Shown: positions 1-11,959 of the stretch, piece by piece
Position numbering within the stretch: the first letter of the stretch is position 1
Layout of the letters: the number at the start of each line of letters is the position of its first letter
From: Lycorma delicatula
Taxonomy: Eukaryota > Arthropoda > Insecta > Hemiptera > Fulgoridae
Direction of reading: 5' to 3'
DNA: 64,000 nt
NCBI RefSeq assembly: GCF_047948215.1
Contig: NC_134455.1
Coordinates: 344,806,997-344,870,996 of the forward strand
Notes under the pieces: model-generated
The model's database searches: none
What the model was told of the DNA's origin: nothing
Seen by the model: only the letters and a program-made list of their open reading frames with translations
Made by a program: the position numbers and the translations under genes

Positions 1-1437
1 CCGTGGGCATAAGAAATTTTATTATTCTACTTTGTGAAAAAAATTTTAATTGAGAGGTGAAAAATGAAGTTTTAATTGGCGGGAAAAAAGGTTAGTGAAA
101 TTGCACTTTGTTTTTTAGCTGTATGATAAAAGTTTCTTTAGTAATGAAATAAACTTTTTGTTACAATAGATTATTATTTACAAAAGTACTAGTAATAATA
201 ATGGCTATTCTTTGTTTCATACTTATCTCTTCTCTTATAAGATCGATTATAATAAATTCAGATATGTCATTTAAAAAAATAAAAGCATAACTAATATGTG
301 CTACAATTGACTTCTGGATTGGAAAATCAGAATGTTGTAATCCTTTCCATTATGGACAAGGATAGATTAGAAATACAAGTATGAAATTATTTCACTGAAT
401 AATAGAAAACATAATTGAAAAGAGTAATTTTATTTCTAATTTTAATTTGTGTTGTTTTTGTCGACGACAGGTGGCAATAAAAAGGTAAAATACTATATAT
501 TTGTAAAGACAAGCCAGGCAACACTTTTTTTTCTTATTAACAGTACTGCTTTTACCATTTTCAGACTACTACTGGTGCTGTTCTCACCCAGATTACAACT
601 GTCGACAATATTGTTTTTTTTATTTATTATTGAAAATTTATTTAAGGAATTTTAATACAACATTCATATTGATTAATTTATTCCATAGTTGGGATAAATA
701 GTATAATCATCTGTAGGAAGGTATCGTAAAAACTTTGTTTTTATGCGACAGATATATTACAATGAGTAAAATGTAAGGTTATCATTAGGATCGAAATAGA
801 GGAATGAGGTGTAATCCCACTCTCATAAAAGAAAAGTGTACTTAGTAAACTGAGGTAGTCGTAATATAGGTGGGTTAGGGATTGTGATGGTTTTCTAATA
901 TTCAATATAAAGAATTTTTATCACAGTATAGGCTACTATATTATCTTGAAAGTTTTGGTGATTGACATGGTAGTGCCCCTTTTGAAAACTTTCTAGGTCA
1001 GTAAGTTCCTTTTTTGAGTAAGTTTGTGAGATTTAGTGCTCTCACTACCAATATAGAGTTTATTTAAGAAATGAGTAACATTCCTTTTTGGAGATTTAGT
1101 AGTAATTTACAAATGCAATGACAAAAATGAATACAATGATTTATATGAATACAAGACAGTTGTTTATTAATTACTAGCAATGCATATAAAGTAATATGTA
1201 TGAGGCGATGAGTCGTCTGTACTCAGTTCATTATTTCAAACATTGAAATTCTTATTTCAATAAGTATTTAAAATTATTGATGCAATGCCGAGCTGGTTAC
1301 AGGACAATTTCTGAAGATACAGATATTTCATTGTTTATATTAAATTTCTTATAACTCTACTTAAAATTTGGCATTTACGTAAAAAGATTTTAATTGTTTG
1401 TATATTGTTATAAAAATAATCTCTTTTTTAATTTCAG
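1..1437. other. AT-rich stretch, no gene recognised
   Basis: No credible coding region, RNA gene or known repeat was recognised here. Short open frames such as the one around 449-655 are low-complexity and lack family resemblance. The stretch is read as intron or upstream sequence of the candidate exon that begins at 1438. Confidence 0.4.
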
Positions 1438-1504
1438 TACTGAAGAAGCAGTTGAAAGCAAATTGTATGAAGTTGAATATGACAATTTTAAAGTTCAAAT
1501 TTAA
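1438..1504 (+). CDS. Candidate terminal exon of an unidentified upstream gene
   Basis: A pyrimidine-rich tract and a TTTCAG acceptor end at 1437. The following 66 bases read, after one phase base, as TEEAVESKLYEVEYDNFKVQ plus Ile and then TAA at 1502-1504. The peptide is charged and not low-complexity, unlike chance frames nearby, and an AATAAA signal lies about 300 bp downstream. I do not recognise the family. The exon could belong to a gene that starts before the window or be an alternative last exon of the maltase cluster. It is short, so chance remains possible. Confidence 0.35.
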
Positions 1505-2429
1505 AAAAAAATCATAAAATTTAATGAAATGTGAATTACATTTATAAAAATTCTTAATTTGATATTAGTTATTAATTTGTAAAACATTTGATCACATTGT
1601 ATGTATAATTTGGAAAATTAAGCCAAACTTATTTACCTTGACGGGTATACTCTTCTTCATTAAATCATTTTGTTGTAGTGCATTTAAATGTATTTTTTTT
1701 GTTTTAATATTTTATATTTTATTTGTTATAAAATATACTACCAATTTATGATGTGTTTTACATTCTATATGCTTTTGTTTTTTGTAACTTTGATCCTTGA
1801 ATTATAATAAAAGCTCCCTAACAACTGGTAAAAACTTTATTTGCCATATTTACTTTAAATAGCATCTGCTGTACAGTAGCAACATATTCTGCCAGACCTT
1901 TGATTATATAAATGTTGGAATACCATCAAAACTAGTGCAGCTCTGGATCTAATAGAGTTAACATCCTATTCTTTAGAAACAAAAAACATATCATTATCTC
2001 TATCAAAGAGGACAGTGCATGCAAACTTATTCTTTTGAAATACAAAATAAAAATTAACCCATATTCCATGCATAACGCCTCTGTAATGGTATATGTTTGA
2101 GATAATTCTCTGTATCTGTAGCTCTAGAAATTTGAAATTAAAAGTGAAAAATATAAAGGAACCATATTGCCTGAATGGTAATAATGATTAAAAAGCCATA
2201 TTCTTCCTTAAATATTATTTCAAATTTTGTAAATGATAAATTTCTTCACAAGTTTCATGTATTGAAATTACTAATACTAGATTAATCTATAAAAGGTTAA
2301 ATCTATTTCTGATTTAGAGAGAGAGCTTTTTTACTTTATTCAATCGAGTAAATTTGATAATCTAAACTACATTATGTATCTAATATGGAATATTAAATAT
2401 TTTTTATTAAACAATCTTGATTAAAAATG
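1505..2429 (+). other. Possible 3' UTR and AT-rich spacer
   Basis: The first 300 bp would be the 3' UTR of the candidate exon, with a canonical AATAAA at 1806-1811. The remainder is AT-rich, and I see no coding, repeat or RNA feature in it. Confidence 0.3.
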
Positions 2430-3300
2430 ATAATATACATAATTTATTTAGCCAAATTTGTTACTGTTAAATCCACATGTATGGGTTTTTTAAGTATATA
2501 TTTTTTTAAAATTGATATTCCAACCACATCCTTTCCATAATTATAATGATGTTTTAGACTCTCATTTAATTTTTTAAATTTACATTTGTCATATTCAAAC
2601 ACATATCTATTTGCTTTCTTACTTTTTCATTCGTTTTTCCATATACACTGTTGATTAATAGTTTATACACCTCTTTTTCAATCTTATCTTTTGTATCATA
2701 GCATGCATAGAAATTTTTCTCAAAATAATCCATCAACCACAGAGATTGATTAAAACAAACATCTATGCATTTTCAGCAACACCAAACTCTGTTGAAGGTA
2801 TAATTTTAATGTTTTATAATGTAGGATGTATTTGCTTTTATCTTCCAAAGTATACAATAATATTTTACAAGCTACATGTTTGTCATCATTAACAAACATA
2901 GAAATCATACTATTGGGAACTGATTTTTTTCTCTGGAGTGAATAGATAATCATTTTGCGATTCGTGTAACTAAAATATAATCCATTTCAGCATCATCTTT
3001 CACATTGTTTAGATGGTTTAACAACCATTTATTATTATTATTTGCATGTTTTAAATGTACATTTTTAGACTTAAATGATTCATCATCTTCAATATTATAA
3101 CACAGCACATTTACACCAATATCAAAGTTTATTATCCATATCTTTTATGCAAACAGGATACTTTATTCCTTTCATATTTTAACAATTTTCAAATATTTTA
3201 CAGAACGAAGCTCAATAATGATCTCTACTTTGAGGAAATAGGTGAGCTAGAATACACCATAAGAAACATTTTTGATTGACATTTTTTCAAAAAAAATTTA
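2430..3300 (-). pseudogene. Family B (protein-primed) DNA polymerase relic, Polinton/Maverick-type
   Basis: On the minus strand several frames give pieces of a protein-primed family B DNA polymerase in the right order. Near 3225-3262 there is a KCFLWCILAHLFP-like segment, followed by a segment resembling the GIKYPV..KDM conserved block. At 2800-2845 comes HYKTLKLYLQQ, then near 2700-2735 NQSLWLMDYFEKNFYA, and at 2632-2652 NSVYGKT, the polymerase motif B signature. Stops and frameshifts break it into at least four pieces, so it is dead. Polymerases of this kind occur in Polinton/Maverick transposons and related DNA viruses. No capsid, integrase or terminal repeats were seen, so the exact parent (Polinton, adintovirus-like or bidnavirus-like) is unresolved. 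Base composition matches the AT-rich surroundings, which suggests an old insertion. Confidence 0.65.
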
Positions 3301-4129
3301 CGTTTATTTAACGTTTCTTAAATAAAGCTAATTTTATCATAAGCTTCTAAATACTGTTTGTTCAAATTGGTTTGATTTTCACAAACATTAAGCACATACC
3401 TAGTGCTGCTATATAAATTGACCACATAAATTGCATTGATTTTCTACACATTTCTTCATCTCAACAACAACAACAATATAATTTTAATATTGTTTCCTTT
3501 ATATTTTTTAGCTTGAAATTTTATTACATTAAATACCTATCATTCATAGACAAAAAAAATTCATAAATATCTATAAGATTTTTATTGGAGACATTCCATG
3601 TTTTTATCTGCAACCACAACACTCAACAACAAATTAAAAACATAATATATCTTTTTTTACTTTGTGTTTCATTTCAAAATACTATTCAACTACAGTTTGA
3701 AAAGCGCTATCAATTGACTGTTTATTTTCAACAAAAAGTTCTATTTTTTTTACCTTGACATCTTTAAAAAGAGTTTTTCCAATAGAAAGAAAATAAGGTT
3801 TATTCATAGTTTAATTGAATAGTAAATTCATAGGAGTGTAATTTTTATTTAAATGTTCAATATCATCTTGGCTGTAATCTAAGAATGTAATTAAATCAAT
3901 TTGTTAGATAATTTTTATAACAAAATATACTATATTATGGGGGTCAAATAGGTTAGAATCGTTTGATAATGTAACTTGTTCGATTTCATAGCTTTTGCTG
4001 TCCGATTAAGAATATTTATTTCTTAATAAATAATATTGTATTTATGTTATGGTTAACAAGGTCACTGTTAGATAATCTAATTTTTATTTATAATTTTCAT
4101 TAATATACATACATAATTACAAAATATAT
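3301..4129 (-). other. AT-rich region, possibly the N-terminal continuation of the polymerase relic
   Basis: Minus-strand frames between about 3650 and 3880 give non-repetitive peptide (around DDIEHLNKNYTPMNLLF) that could be an eroded N-terminal or neighbouring gene of the same element. I cannot align it to a known domain. No other feature is seen. Confidence 0.2.
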
Positions 4130-6690
4130 ATTTTTTTTTGTCTTCAGTCATTTGACTGGTTTGATGCAGCTCTCCAAGATTCCCTATCTAGTGTTAGTTG
4201 TTTCATTTCAGTATACCCTCCACATCCTACATCCCTAACAATTTGTTTTACATATTCCAAACGTGGCCTGCCTACACAATTTTTCCCTTCTACCTGTCCT
4301 TCCAATATTAAAGCGACTATTCCACGATGCCTTAGTATGTGGCCTATAAGTCTGTCTCTTCTTTTAACTATATTTTTCCAAATGCTTCTTTCTTCATCTA
4401 TTTGCCGCAATACCTCTTCATTTGTCACTTTATCCACCCATCTGATTTTTAACATTCTCTTATAGCACCACATTTCAAAAGCTTCTAATCTTTTCTTCTC
4501 AGATTGTCCAAGTTTCACTTCCATATAAAGCGACACTCCAAACATACACTTTCAAAAATCTTTTCCTGACATTTAAATTCATTTTTGATGTAAACAAATT
4601 ATATTTCTTACTGAAGGCTCGTTTAGCTTGTGCTATTCGGCATTTTATATCGCTCCTGCTTCGTCCATCTTTAGTAATTCCACTTCCCAAATAACAAAAT
4701 CCTTCTACCTCCATAATCTTTTCTCCTCCTATTTTCACATTCATCTTTGTTATTTCTACTACATTTCTTTACTTTTGTTTTGTTCTTGTTTATTTTCATG
4801 CGATAGTTCTTGCGTAGGACTTCATCTATGCCGTTCATTGTTTCTTCAAAATCCTTTTTACTCTCGGCTAGAATTACTATATCATCAGCAAATCGTAGCA
4901 TCTTTATCTTTTCACCTTGTACTGTTACTCTGAATCTAAATTGTTCTTTAACATCATTAACTGCTAGTTCCATGTAAAGATTAAAAAGTAACGGAGATAG
5001 GGAACATCCTTGTTGGACTCCCTTTCTTATTACGGCTTCTTTCTTATGTTCTTCAATTGTTACTGTTGCTGTTTGGTTCCAGTACATGTTAGCAATTGTT
5101 CTTCTATCTCTGTATTTGAACCCTAATTTTTTTAAAATGCTGAACATTTTATTCCAGTCAACGTTATCGAATGCCTTTTCTAGGTCTATAAACGCCAATT
5201 ATGTTGGTTTGTTTTTTTTTAATCTTCCTTCTACTATTAATCTGAGGCCTAAAATTGCTTCCCTTGTCCCTATACCTTTCTTGAAAACAAATTGGTCTCC
5301 TCCTAACACTTCCTCAACTCTCCTCTCAATTCTTCTGTATAGAATTCTAGTTAAGATTTTTGTTGCATGACTAGTTAAACTAATTGTTCTGTATTCTTCA
5401 CATTTATCTGCCCCTGCTTTCTTTGGTATCATTACTATAACACTTTTTTTGAAGTCTGACGGAAATTCCCCTTTTTCATAAATATTACACACCAGTTTGT
5501 ATAATCTATCAATCGCTTCCTCACCTGCATTGCGCAGTAATTCTACAGGTATTCCGTCTATTCCAGGAGCCTTTTTGCCATTTAAATCTTTTAATGCTCT
5601 CTTAAATTCAGATCTCAGTATTGTTTCTCCCATTTCATCCTCCTCAACTTCCTCTTCTTCCTCTATAACACCATTTTCTAATTCATTTCCTCCGTATAAC
5701 TCTTCAATATATTCCACCCATCTATCGACTTTACCTTTCGTATTATATATTGGTGTACCATCTTTGTTTAACGCATTATTAGATTTTAATTTATGTACCC
5801 CAAAATTTTCCTTAACTTTCCTGTATGCTCCGTCTATTTTACCAATGTTCATTTCTCTTTCCTCTTCTGAACACTTTTCTTTAATCCAATCTTCTTTCGC
5901 CAGTTTGCACTTCCTTTTTATAGCATTTCTTAATTGCCAATAGTTCCTTTTACTTTCGTCATCACTAGCATTCTTATATTTTCTACGTTCATCCATCAGC
6001 TGCAATATATCGTCTGAAACCAAAGGTTTTCTACCAGTTCTCTTTATTCCGCCTAAGTTTGCTTCTGCTGATTTAAGAATTTGCTTTTTAACATTCTCCC
6101 ATTCTTCTTCTACATTTTCTACCTTATCTTTTTTACTCAGACCTCTTGCGACGTCCTCCTCAAAAATCTTCTTTACCTCCTCTTCCTCAAGCTTCTCTAA
6201 ATTCCACCGATTCATCTGACACCTTTTCTTCAGGCTTTTAAACCCCAATCTACATTTCATTATCACCAAATTATGGTCGCTATCAATGTCTGCTGCAGGG
6301 TAAGTTTTGCAGTCAACGAGTTGATTTTTAAATCTTTGCTTAACCATGATATAATCTATCTGATACCTGGCAGTATTGCCTGGCTTTTTCCGTGTGTATA
6401 TTCTTCTATCATGATTTTTAAACTGGGTATTGGCAATTACTAAATTATAGTTTGTGCAAAACTCTATAAGTCGGTCCCTCTTCATTCCTTTTGCCCAGTC
6501 TGTATTGATAATACCCACTATATTTCCTTCCTTACCTTTTCCAGTGCTTGCATTCCAATCTCCAACTATTATTAAAATTTTCAGCCACTTTTATGTGTTT
6601 GCTTTGTCAATTTCTTCGTATACACACTCTACCTCATCTTCATCATCATGGGCGCTTGTAGACATATAGACGTTAACAGGCCGGTTTAGG
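4130..6690 (-). mobile_element. RTE-clade non-LTR retrotransposon, 5'-truncated
   Basis: One minus-strand open frame, broken by a few lesions, covers an apurinic-type endonuclease and a reverse transcriptase. The endonuclease part begins near 6683 with VNVYMSTS and includes VGDWNASTGKG near 6550. The long frame 6518-5199 carries the linker and RT motifs such as KAPGIDGIPVELL and YRTISLTSHATKIL. A single in-frame stop near 5200 separates this from AFIDLEKAFDNVDW and QQGCSLSPLLFN, with the catalytic LRFADDIVILAES near 4880-4920. The C-terminal region (YLGSGITKDGRS, LYGSETWTI, LEAFEMWCYKRMLKI) runs to 4144 and is followed by an A-rich 3' end at about 4130. The 5' end is cut inside the endonuclease, the usual outcome of incomplete reverse transcription. 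The few lesions suggest a fairly young copy. Confidence 0.9.
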
Positions 6691-6844
6691 TTTTGATTTA
6701 GGCTTAAGGTTATAATATTCGAACTGCAAGATAATTTTATATAATAATTTTAATTCTGCTCAAGATACATCTTATCCCTGTGTGCACTGATAAATCTAAA
6801 TTTCAGGATCAATTGATGACAATTCGCTTAACTAAAACTGTCCT

Positions 6845-7235
6845 TTTGTTCTTTGATTGTAGCCTTAAATCTACATTTTTATTTTTAAATCCCTATCGAT
6901 TCATTTAGGCTTTGACTGTTTCTATAACTTAGTGCATTATATTTCCTTTTAAATTCTTCAAGCATTCCATAGAACCGATTACAAACTATGTGACTGCTAT
7001 TTTAATATTACAAATTTGTTAAAATATATTCCAAATTAGATTACTCATCGGACATATAAAGATATGGATGAAATTGAATAGATATTTTATGAAAAACGAC
7101 AACTTCCTTTTCGTTTTCCTTCTACGGCATTATCTCCATAAATTTTCTCAAAATTAAATTGTGTACAAATTTTGTAATAAATTTTTACTTGTGTCCTGAC
7201 TATTTAACAAGGTTAATCAGACAAAGACCTAAAAA
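6845..7235 (+). repeat. Unclassified dispersed repeat, copy 1 of 3
   Basis: This region shares clear colinear similarity with 18985-19540 and 22690-23245. Shared landmarks include 'tagccttaaatct' at the start, 'gtgactgctatttt', 'ccttttcgttttccttct' and 'aatttaacaaggttaat' near the end. Copy 1 lacks about 150 bp of the upstream half present in the others. No protein is encoded. It ends directly against the Jockey-like element. Confidence 0.75.
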
Positions 7236-7279
7236 GATTTTTCTTAATTACAATTTTTTTTGCTTTGTAATTATTTTCT

Positions 7280-8131
7280 CGGAAACTTGTGAAGAAGTGG
7301 AAGAGGAGCTCTCCTCACTACGCTATGACGTGGCGTCAGTGAAAAAGCTGACCACAAGGGACGGTAGGGAAACCCGTACGTGCCTTGTGGCACATAGAAG
7401 AACGCCAGCCACCAGGTGCATCTACGACCTGGACGGTATGTTTTACTGTAAAATAACCGTGACGTCATTCGTATCACGAGGGGCCCCCCTCAATGCCACA
7501 GATGCCAAAGGTTCGGCCACTCGTCGAACTATTGCCGCAGGGCACAGCTCTGTGTCAAATGTGGTGGGGTCCACGAAACGACATCTTTACTAAAGTCGCG
7601 AGAAGAGCCCCCATCTTGCGCGAATTGCAAGGGCCTCACCCAGCAAATTATAGGGGACGCCCTTATTACAAGGAGCACTTGGCCCGACAGAAAGGCAACC
7701 CGCAAAAGTCCGTGATCACTGACGGGCGTAGCTGGGCGCGGATCGCCAGGGGGGTACCAAAACCCCAGACGCAAGAGGTTCAGCTCGCGACTATCCCGGC
7801 GGTAAGAAAAGAGGCGCCACCTCCTCCCACACCGCAAAAGTCCAAACGGGTTTCGGCGACCGAGAAGGTCGCGGCCACAAAACCGACCAAAACCAAAATT
7901 AAGACTACACCACAGGCGACAAAAGAAGCCAAAGATTCGGAAAAACCACAGCGGGTGGTAACCAAAACTCAAACTGTGGCAAAACCCGTAAGAGCTCCCG
8001 AGGCTCGGCACCCACCAAAGGTGGCGTCAAAAACACCCAGTTGCCCCGATGGGAAAAAGCCGGAAGCCGCGTCCCCGAAGGAGAGTGCCGGGAACTATTG
8101 TCTGGTGAGGTTGTCAATAAAACGTCCTACC
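7280..8131 (+). pseudogene. LINE ORF1 (gag-like, zinc-knuckle) relic
   Basis: Upstream frames give an EEVEEELSSLRYDVASVKKL segment and IYDLDGMFYCKITVTSF, typical of Jockey-clade gag before the knuckles. The knuckles lie at 7490-7660 in a different frame from the segment upstream. They are C-HRC-QRFGH-SSNYC, then C-VKC-GGVHE, then C-ANC-KG. A frameshift returns to the frame that runs to 8131, where a Lys/Thr/Pro-rich tail ends. ORF1 proteins of this type bind the element's RNA. At least two frameshifts make it non-functional. Confidence 0.75.
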
Positions 8132-8229
8132 TGAAATTTTGGCTGTATTGCCCCGCCTGTTACAGGCAAAATCTATTAGGGACGTACTCGAGTTCTTGAT
8201 TGAATGCCTCATGACCTTACTCACCTGAT

Positions 8230-9708
8230 ATGGCTAGGCAAACTTTGCGACTGCTGCAGTGGAACGCGCATTCCGTAACAAGCAAGACGGCGGAGCTATG
8301 CATCTGGCCGATGACCTACGGATTGATGTGATACTGTTAGCAGAAACGCACCTGAAGCCAGACAAATCACTGATCCTTCGGAACTATTTCACCTACAGAA
8401 CGGACAGGGTAGAGCCACACCGAAGCCCCGCCAGTGGCGGAACCGCTATTTTAGTCCACAGACGAATCACGCATATGCGGGTTGAGGTCCACACCAATGT
8501 CATGGAACAGACATTGTATGCATGTGCAACATCTAGGCGCAGTATACAGACTGGTCTCGGCATAGGCCGAACTCAGATGTACCCGGCGCTGACCCAGATG
8601 CCGTGCTGGAAAATTGGGATGGTCCCTTCATATTCGTGGGCGATCTCAATTCTAAGCACACGTCTTGGAATATCCACGTAATAAATGCTAATGGCAGGTT
8701 GTTATGCGAGGATGCGAGGGCCCTCAGGCTAGTCGTCACAGGCTCTGAAGTGCCCATCTTCATGAGTGCAAATGGTCGGTTGAAACCTAACGTGCTCGAT
8801 ATCGCGATTCTGAGGGCGGTACAAATGCAGTTCGCAATAGAAATGATCGAGGACCTCAGTTCGAACCATTCTCTGGTCTTACTAGAGTTGGGTCTAACAG
8901 AGGCCAGGCGAGACCCATCACTAACTCCCCGAAGGTCCGTGAACTGGAGAAAGTTCCATGAAGCTCTCCCACGGGATTTTAGACCGGTAGATCCAGAACT
9001 CCTGACCACACCGGAGGACATAGATAACACTGTCGATCGCGTCAAGTCGTCTATAAACGAGGCTCTGTCTTATAGCACTACGGAGAAGGCCGTACGGCCC
9101 CTCCGTAAAGATCTCCCACCTCACATTTCCGAGACAATCGTGGAAAAGCGCCGGCTGAGGAGGAGATACCACCTCACCCTGTCCCCCGACGGAAGCGGGT
9201 ATTTTACAGTCAAACGGACAAACGGAGAAGGTGAAAGTGATGCTGACAAAACATCGCGAAAAATCTTTGACAGATTATCTCGTCTCGGTATCGGACGACA
9301 TCTCTCGGAACGTTCCCCCCGCTCTGATAGCGACCATGGCCACTCTTTTCACGTCCATTTTGTAAGTAGGGTATTTTCCAGAATGCTGGGAAACGGCGAA
9401 GTGCTGGTATGCCTGCCCAAACCGGGAAAAAGTCTATATTCTTCCCGGAATTACAGGCCGATCTCCTTGCTACCGACATTGTCAAAGTTATTCGAAAGAA
9501 TTTTCCTCGAACGACTTCGGCGATGTCTGGGGCCGGAGGTTTGGTCTGAGCAGTTCGAGTTCAGAGAAGGCCACTCGACGTCCCTCCAACTAGTTCGACT
9601 AGTGGATAGCCTTGTCGGAGGCTTGAATAGGAAAGCGGTGACCGCAGCCGTTTTCTTGGGTGTGGCTAAAGCCTTCGATAAAGTTTGGCATGACTGCCTT
9701 AGTATATA
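8230..9708 (+). pseudogene. LINE ORF2 relic: endonuclease and partial reverse transcriptase
   Basis: The likely start is ATG 8230-8232, giving MARQTLRLLQWNAHSV, the usual opening of a Jockey-type endonuclease (N of WNA at the metal site). A frameshift near 8300 leads to VILLAETHLKP (catalytic Glu) and GGTAILVHR. Another leads at 8603 to FIFVGDLNSKHTSWN and SSNHSLVLLEL (catalytic His). The linker is followed by RT motifs KPGKSLYSSRNYRPISLLPT and FREGHSTSLQLVRLVDSL. The frame ends at AFDKVWHD just before the catalytic block, which is absent. All three reading frames are used, so there are at least two indels. Confidence 0.8.
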
Positions 9709-10170
9709 AACTCGCTCACACGACGGTTCCTGGCGGCCAGGGACCGTCGAACCAGCACAATGACGGTGTCCACGCGATCCCCCCAAACCCTTCCCGGACA
9801 CACGTGTATCTGAAAGCTTCCTCCAAACACTAGGGCCCCCACGGAAGGTATCCTGTTTGACCGAAAGTCTCTAGCGCCTAAAGGACTTAGAGGATGGAGT
9901 GAAGGGGAATATTGCCGGAAGTACAAAGCACATACACGCCTAGTATCCCCGTATCAGCCCCAGTCAATTGTTTCTCATTGGTCTAAGGGACCGGAACGCA
10001 ACTACGAAATCCGCTTATAAATAAAATAAAACAAAATCTATAACCGCCACAAAACAGATGATAACCCGCCAGATAAAATAGAAAGACACAGCAGCAAGGG
10101 ACATTTGTCCAGGTTCTGCAATTAGTAGAAAGAAAACAAACTCCTGCTATCCTTGCGTTCCGTTCCGTTC

Positions 10171-10280
10171 CGACATGAGACTGTACAAAACTATCCTTCA
10201 TTTACACTCATACATATTATCATGTGAAGTAATACCTGACGGTAATTCCCAAAGGCTAAACAGGAAAAAGAAGAATGGTG
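10171..10280 (+). repeat. SINE family 2, 3' fragment
   Basis: The sequence from 'gagactgtacaaaac' through 'gaagtaatacctgacgg' to 'aaaggctaaacagg' matches the 3' half of the SINE at 34895-35188 (opposite strand) and at 40030-40222. The tRNA-like head is absent. Confidence 0.65.
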
Positions 10281-11099
10281 TCTTCCCCTAAGGGGTCAGG
10301 ATAAATGTTCATTGTAACTGCATAAAATTGTAAATGTAGAAGAAAAAAATTAGAATCTAATTGCGAAATTATAGAATTATTTTTAGCATTTAAATCAGTA
10401 TTAGGATCGATGATTTCTATGACATTATTATCTTACTTTCGAGGAATTATTTAAGATCGAGGCCTACTTTTCGAAGAACCATTAGTGCAGCCTCATCACT
10501 TGCGATTCGTAAGTAAATATTGCAAAGTATCACGTTTGAAGGTACTTCAGTTATACGCAAGACGTATTAAATATAAAAAAAGGTCATAAGAGATTTCAAG
10601 GTATTTTCAGTCATGTGATGTTTTTATTTAAATTGATTGATCGAAATTGTATTTTTTAAATTAAGTACGGTAGATAATAGCTTATAAAAAAAGTCATCAT
10701 ATTATAGCTTATAATATTCTCTGACTTCGGGAGAATATTGTCCGACAATATCAGAGGAGTAATGAACTAAAAGATAACAATTTTTTGCAATTTATTAAAG
10801 ATCGGTCATGTATGCCTCAGTATATATGTTGTTGTTGTTGTGAGGGTGTATGTTTGTCACTCTGTAGTTAACTTTAATGTAGATAAAATTAAACTAGAAA
10901 ATCCAAAAATAGCACAATTCTAAATTACAATTTTCAATTAATATTAAATAATAAGATAATTATTTAATATTAAATAATTATTCACTTAATAAATAAATAA
11001 TAATTTTAACTAAATTATTTATTTTTTACAATCACGGATTAATAATTATTAATAAATCAATATGTTTAATTTTAAAAAATAAATTTAAAAAAAATAAAA
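10281..11099. other. AT-rich stretch, nothing recognised
   Basis: No gene or known repeat was recognised. Minor low-complexity runs occur near 10835 (GTT repeats) and 10930-11095 (TAA-rich). Confidence 0.4.
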
Positions 11100-11545
11100 A
11101 AGGAGATGAAATTTGATTCGAACCGATGTGCCTTCCCCTTATAGACATATTCCACATATTTCATTAATTAAAAATTTATTTGGCTATAACTCTGGAAACT
11201 ATAAAATAAGTATCACTTATGATATATCATTGAAAAGCTCTCAGCGAGGGCTTATTACTACAGTTAAGAAAGACCAAAATACAATTTTTTTTGGATTTTG
11301 GGCTGTTGTGGGCACTTTAGGTTCAGTCGATTGCAGTAAAAAAGGGGAGGTGCATAATTAAATGTTACAACAGTCCTAAATCCAAAATTTCAACGGCTAA
11401 TCGTTTTTGAGTTATGCGGGATACATACGTACAAACGTCACGCCGAAAGTAGTCAAAATGGATTCAGGGATGATAAAATTGAATATTTCCGTTGAAATTT
11501 GAAAACCGAAATTTTTCGCGATCACAATACATCCTTTATTTCGTA
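11100..11545 (+). repeat. Unclassified dispersed repeat B, copy 1
   Basis: This is the same sequence as 44225-44665 read in the opposite orientation. Shared blocks include 'aaggagatgaaatttgattc' against its counterpart, 'tcgaaccgatgtgcctt', 'gagggcttattactacagtt' and 'taactcaaaaac' (as complement). It has no coding potential of its own. Termini run from the GGAGATGA block to the 'aaggaagtaaaaa' end. Confidence 0.75.
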
Positions 11546-11708
11546 CAAGGAAGTAAAAAGATATTTTTTTATTGATATACTGGGATTATAATAGACTAAA
11601 TATTTTGTTGTGATAACACTTCCGTATTAAACAAAAATATGTACAGAGTTATTCTTGAAGAATGAAACAAACTTACAGGACGTATTGTATTAATTGTTTG
11701 CAAATTGG

Positions 11709-11710
<2 letters not shown>

Positions 11711-11759
<49 letters not shown>
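11711..11759. repeat. (AC)n(AT)n microsatellite
   Basis: An uninterrupted AC run (11711-11742) passes into an AT run (11743-11759). Confidence 0.95.
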
Positions 11760-11959
11760 CACGAGGACTAATGTTAATACAAACTAAACTGCAGGAGGGA
11801 AGAACTAAAAATTTTGGCAATTACCAATTGTCTAGACGTAATACTAGTGTCAAAAAAAGCACTTTACAGACCGGAATTACCTTAGGCTTCAAGGTTTCTC
11901 GGTGTATGTAACAAACCATCCAAACGGGAGAGCCCATGGGGGAAGTGCAAATACTGATT

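Larger units (their letters stand above)
7240..10165 (+). mobile_element. Jockey-like LINE, internally deleted and frameshifted
   Basis: A GC-rich block stands out from the AT-rich surroundings and contains two successive coding relics. ORF1 encodes a gag-like protein with zinc knuckles; ORF2 carries an endonuclease and the first half of a reverse transcriptase. After the RT block around 9660-9700 (VAKAFDKVWHDCLS) the catalytic YADD-containing part is missing. The sequence continues as non-coding GC-rich DNA and then an A-rich stretch near 10015-10040 that looks like a LINE 3' UTR. The element therefore lost part of the RT by internal deletion and cannot move on its own. Confidence 0.8.

Noticed and set aside
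449..655. 68-codon open frame
   Set aside because: Starts with a non-ATG codon, is Phe/Leu-rich from T-rich DNA and has no splice or family support.
4628..6669. Plus-strand open frames opposite the RTE
   Set aside because: Ser/Phe-rich antisense shadows of the RT coding strand.
7529..9801. Minus-strand open frames opposite the Jockey-like LINE
   Set aside because: Antisense shadows of ORF1 and ORF2, favoured by high GC content.
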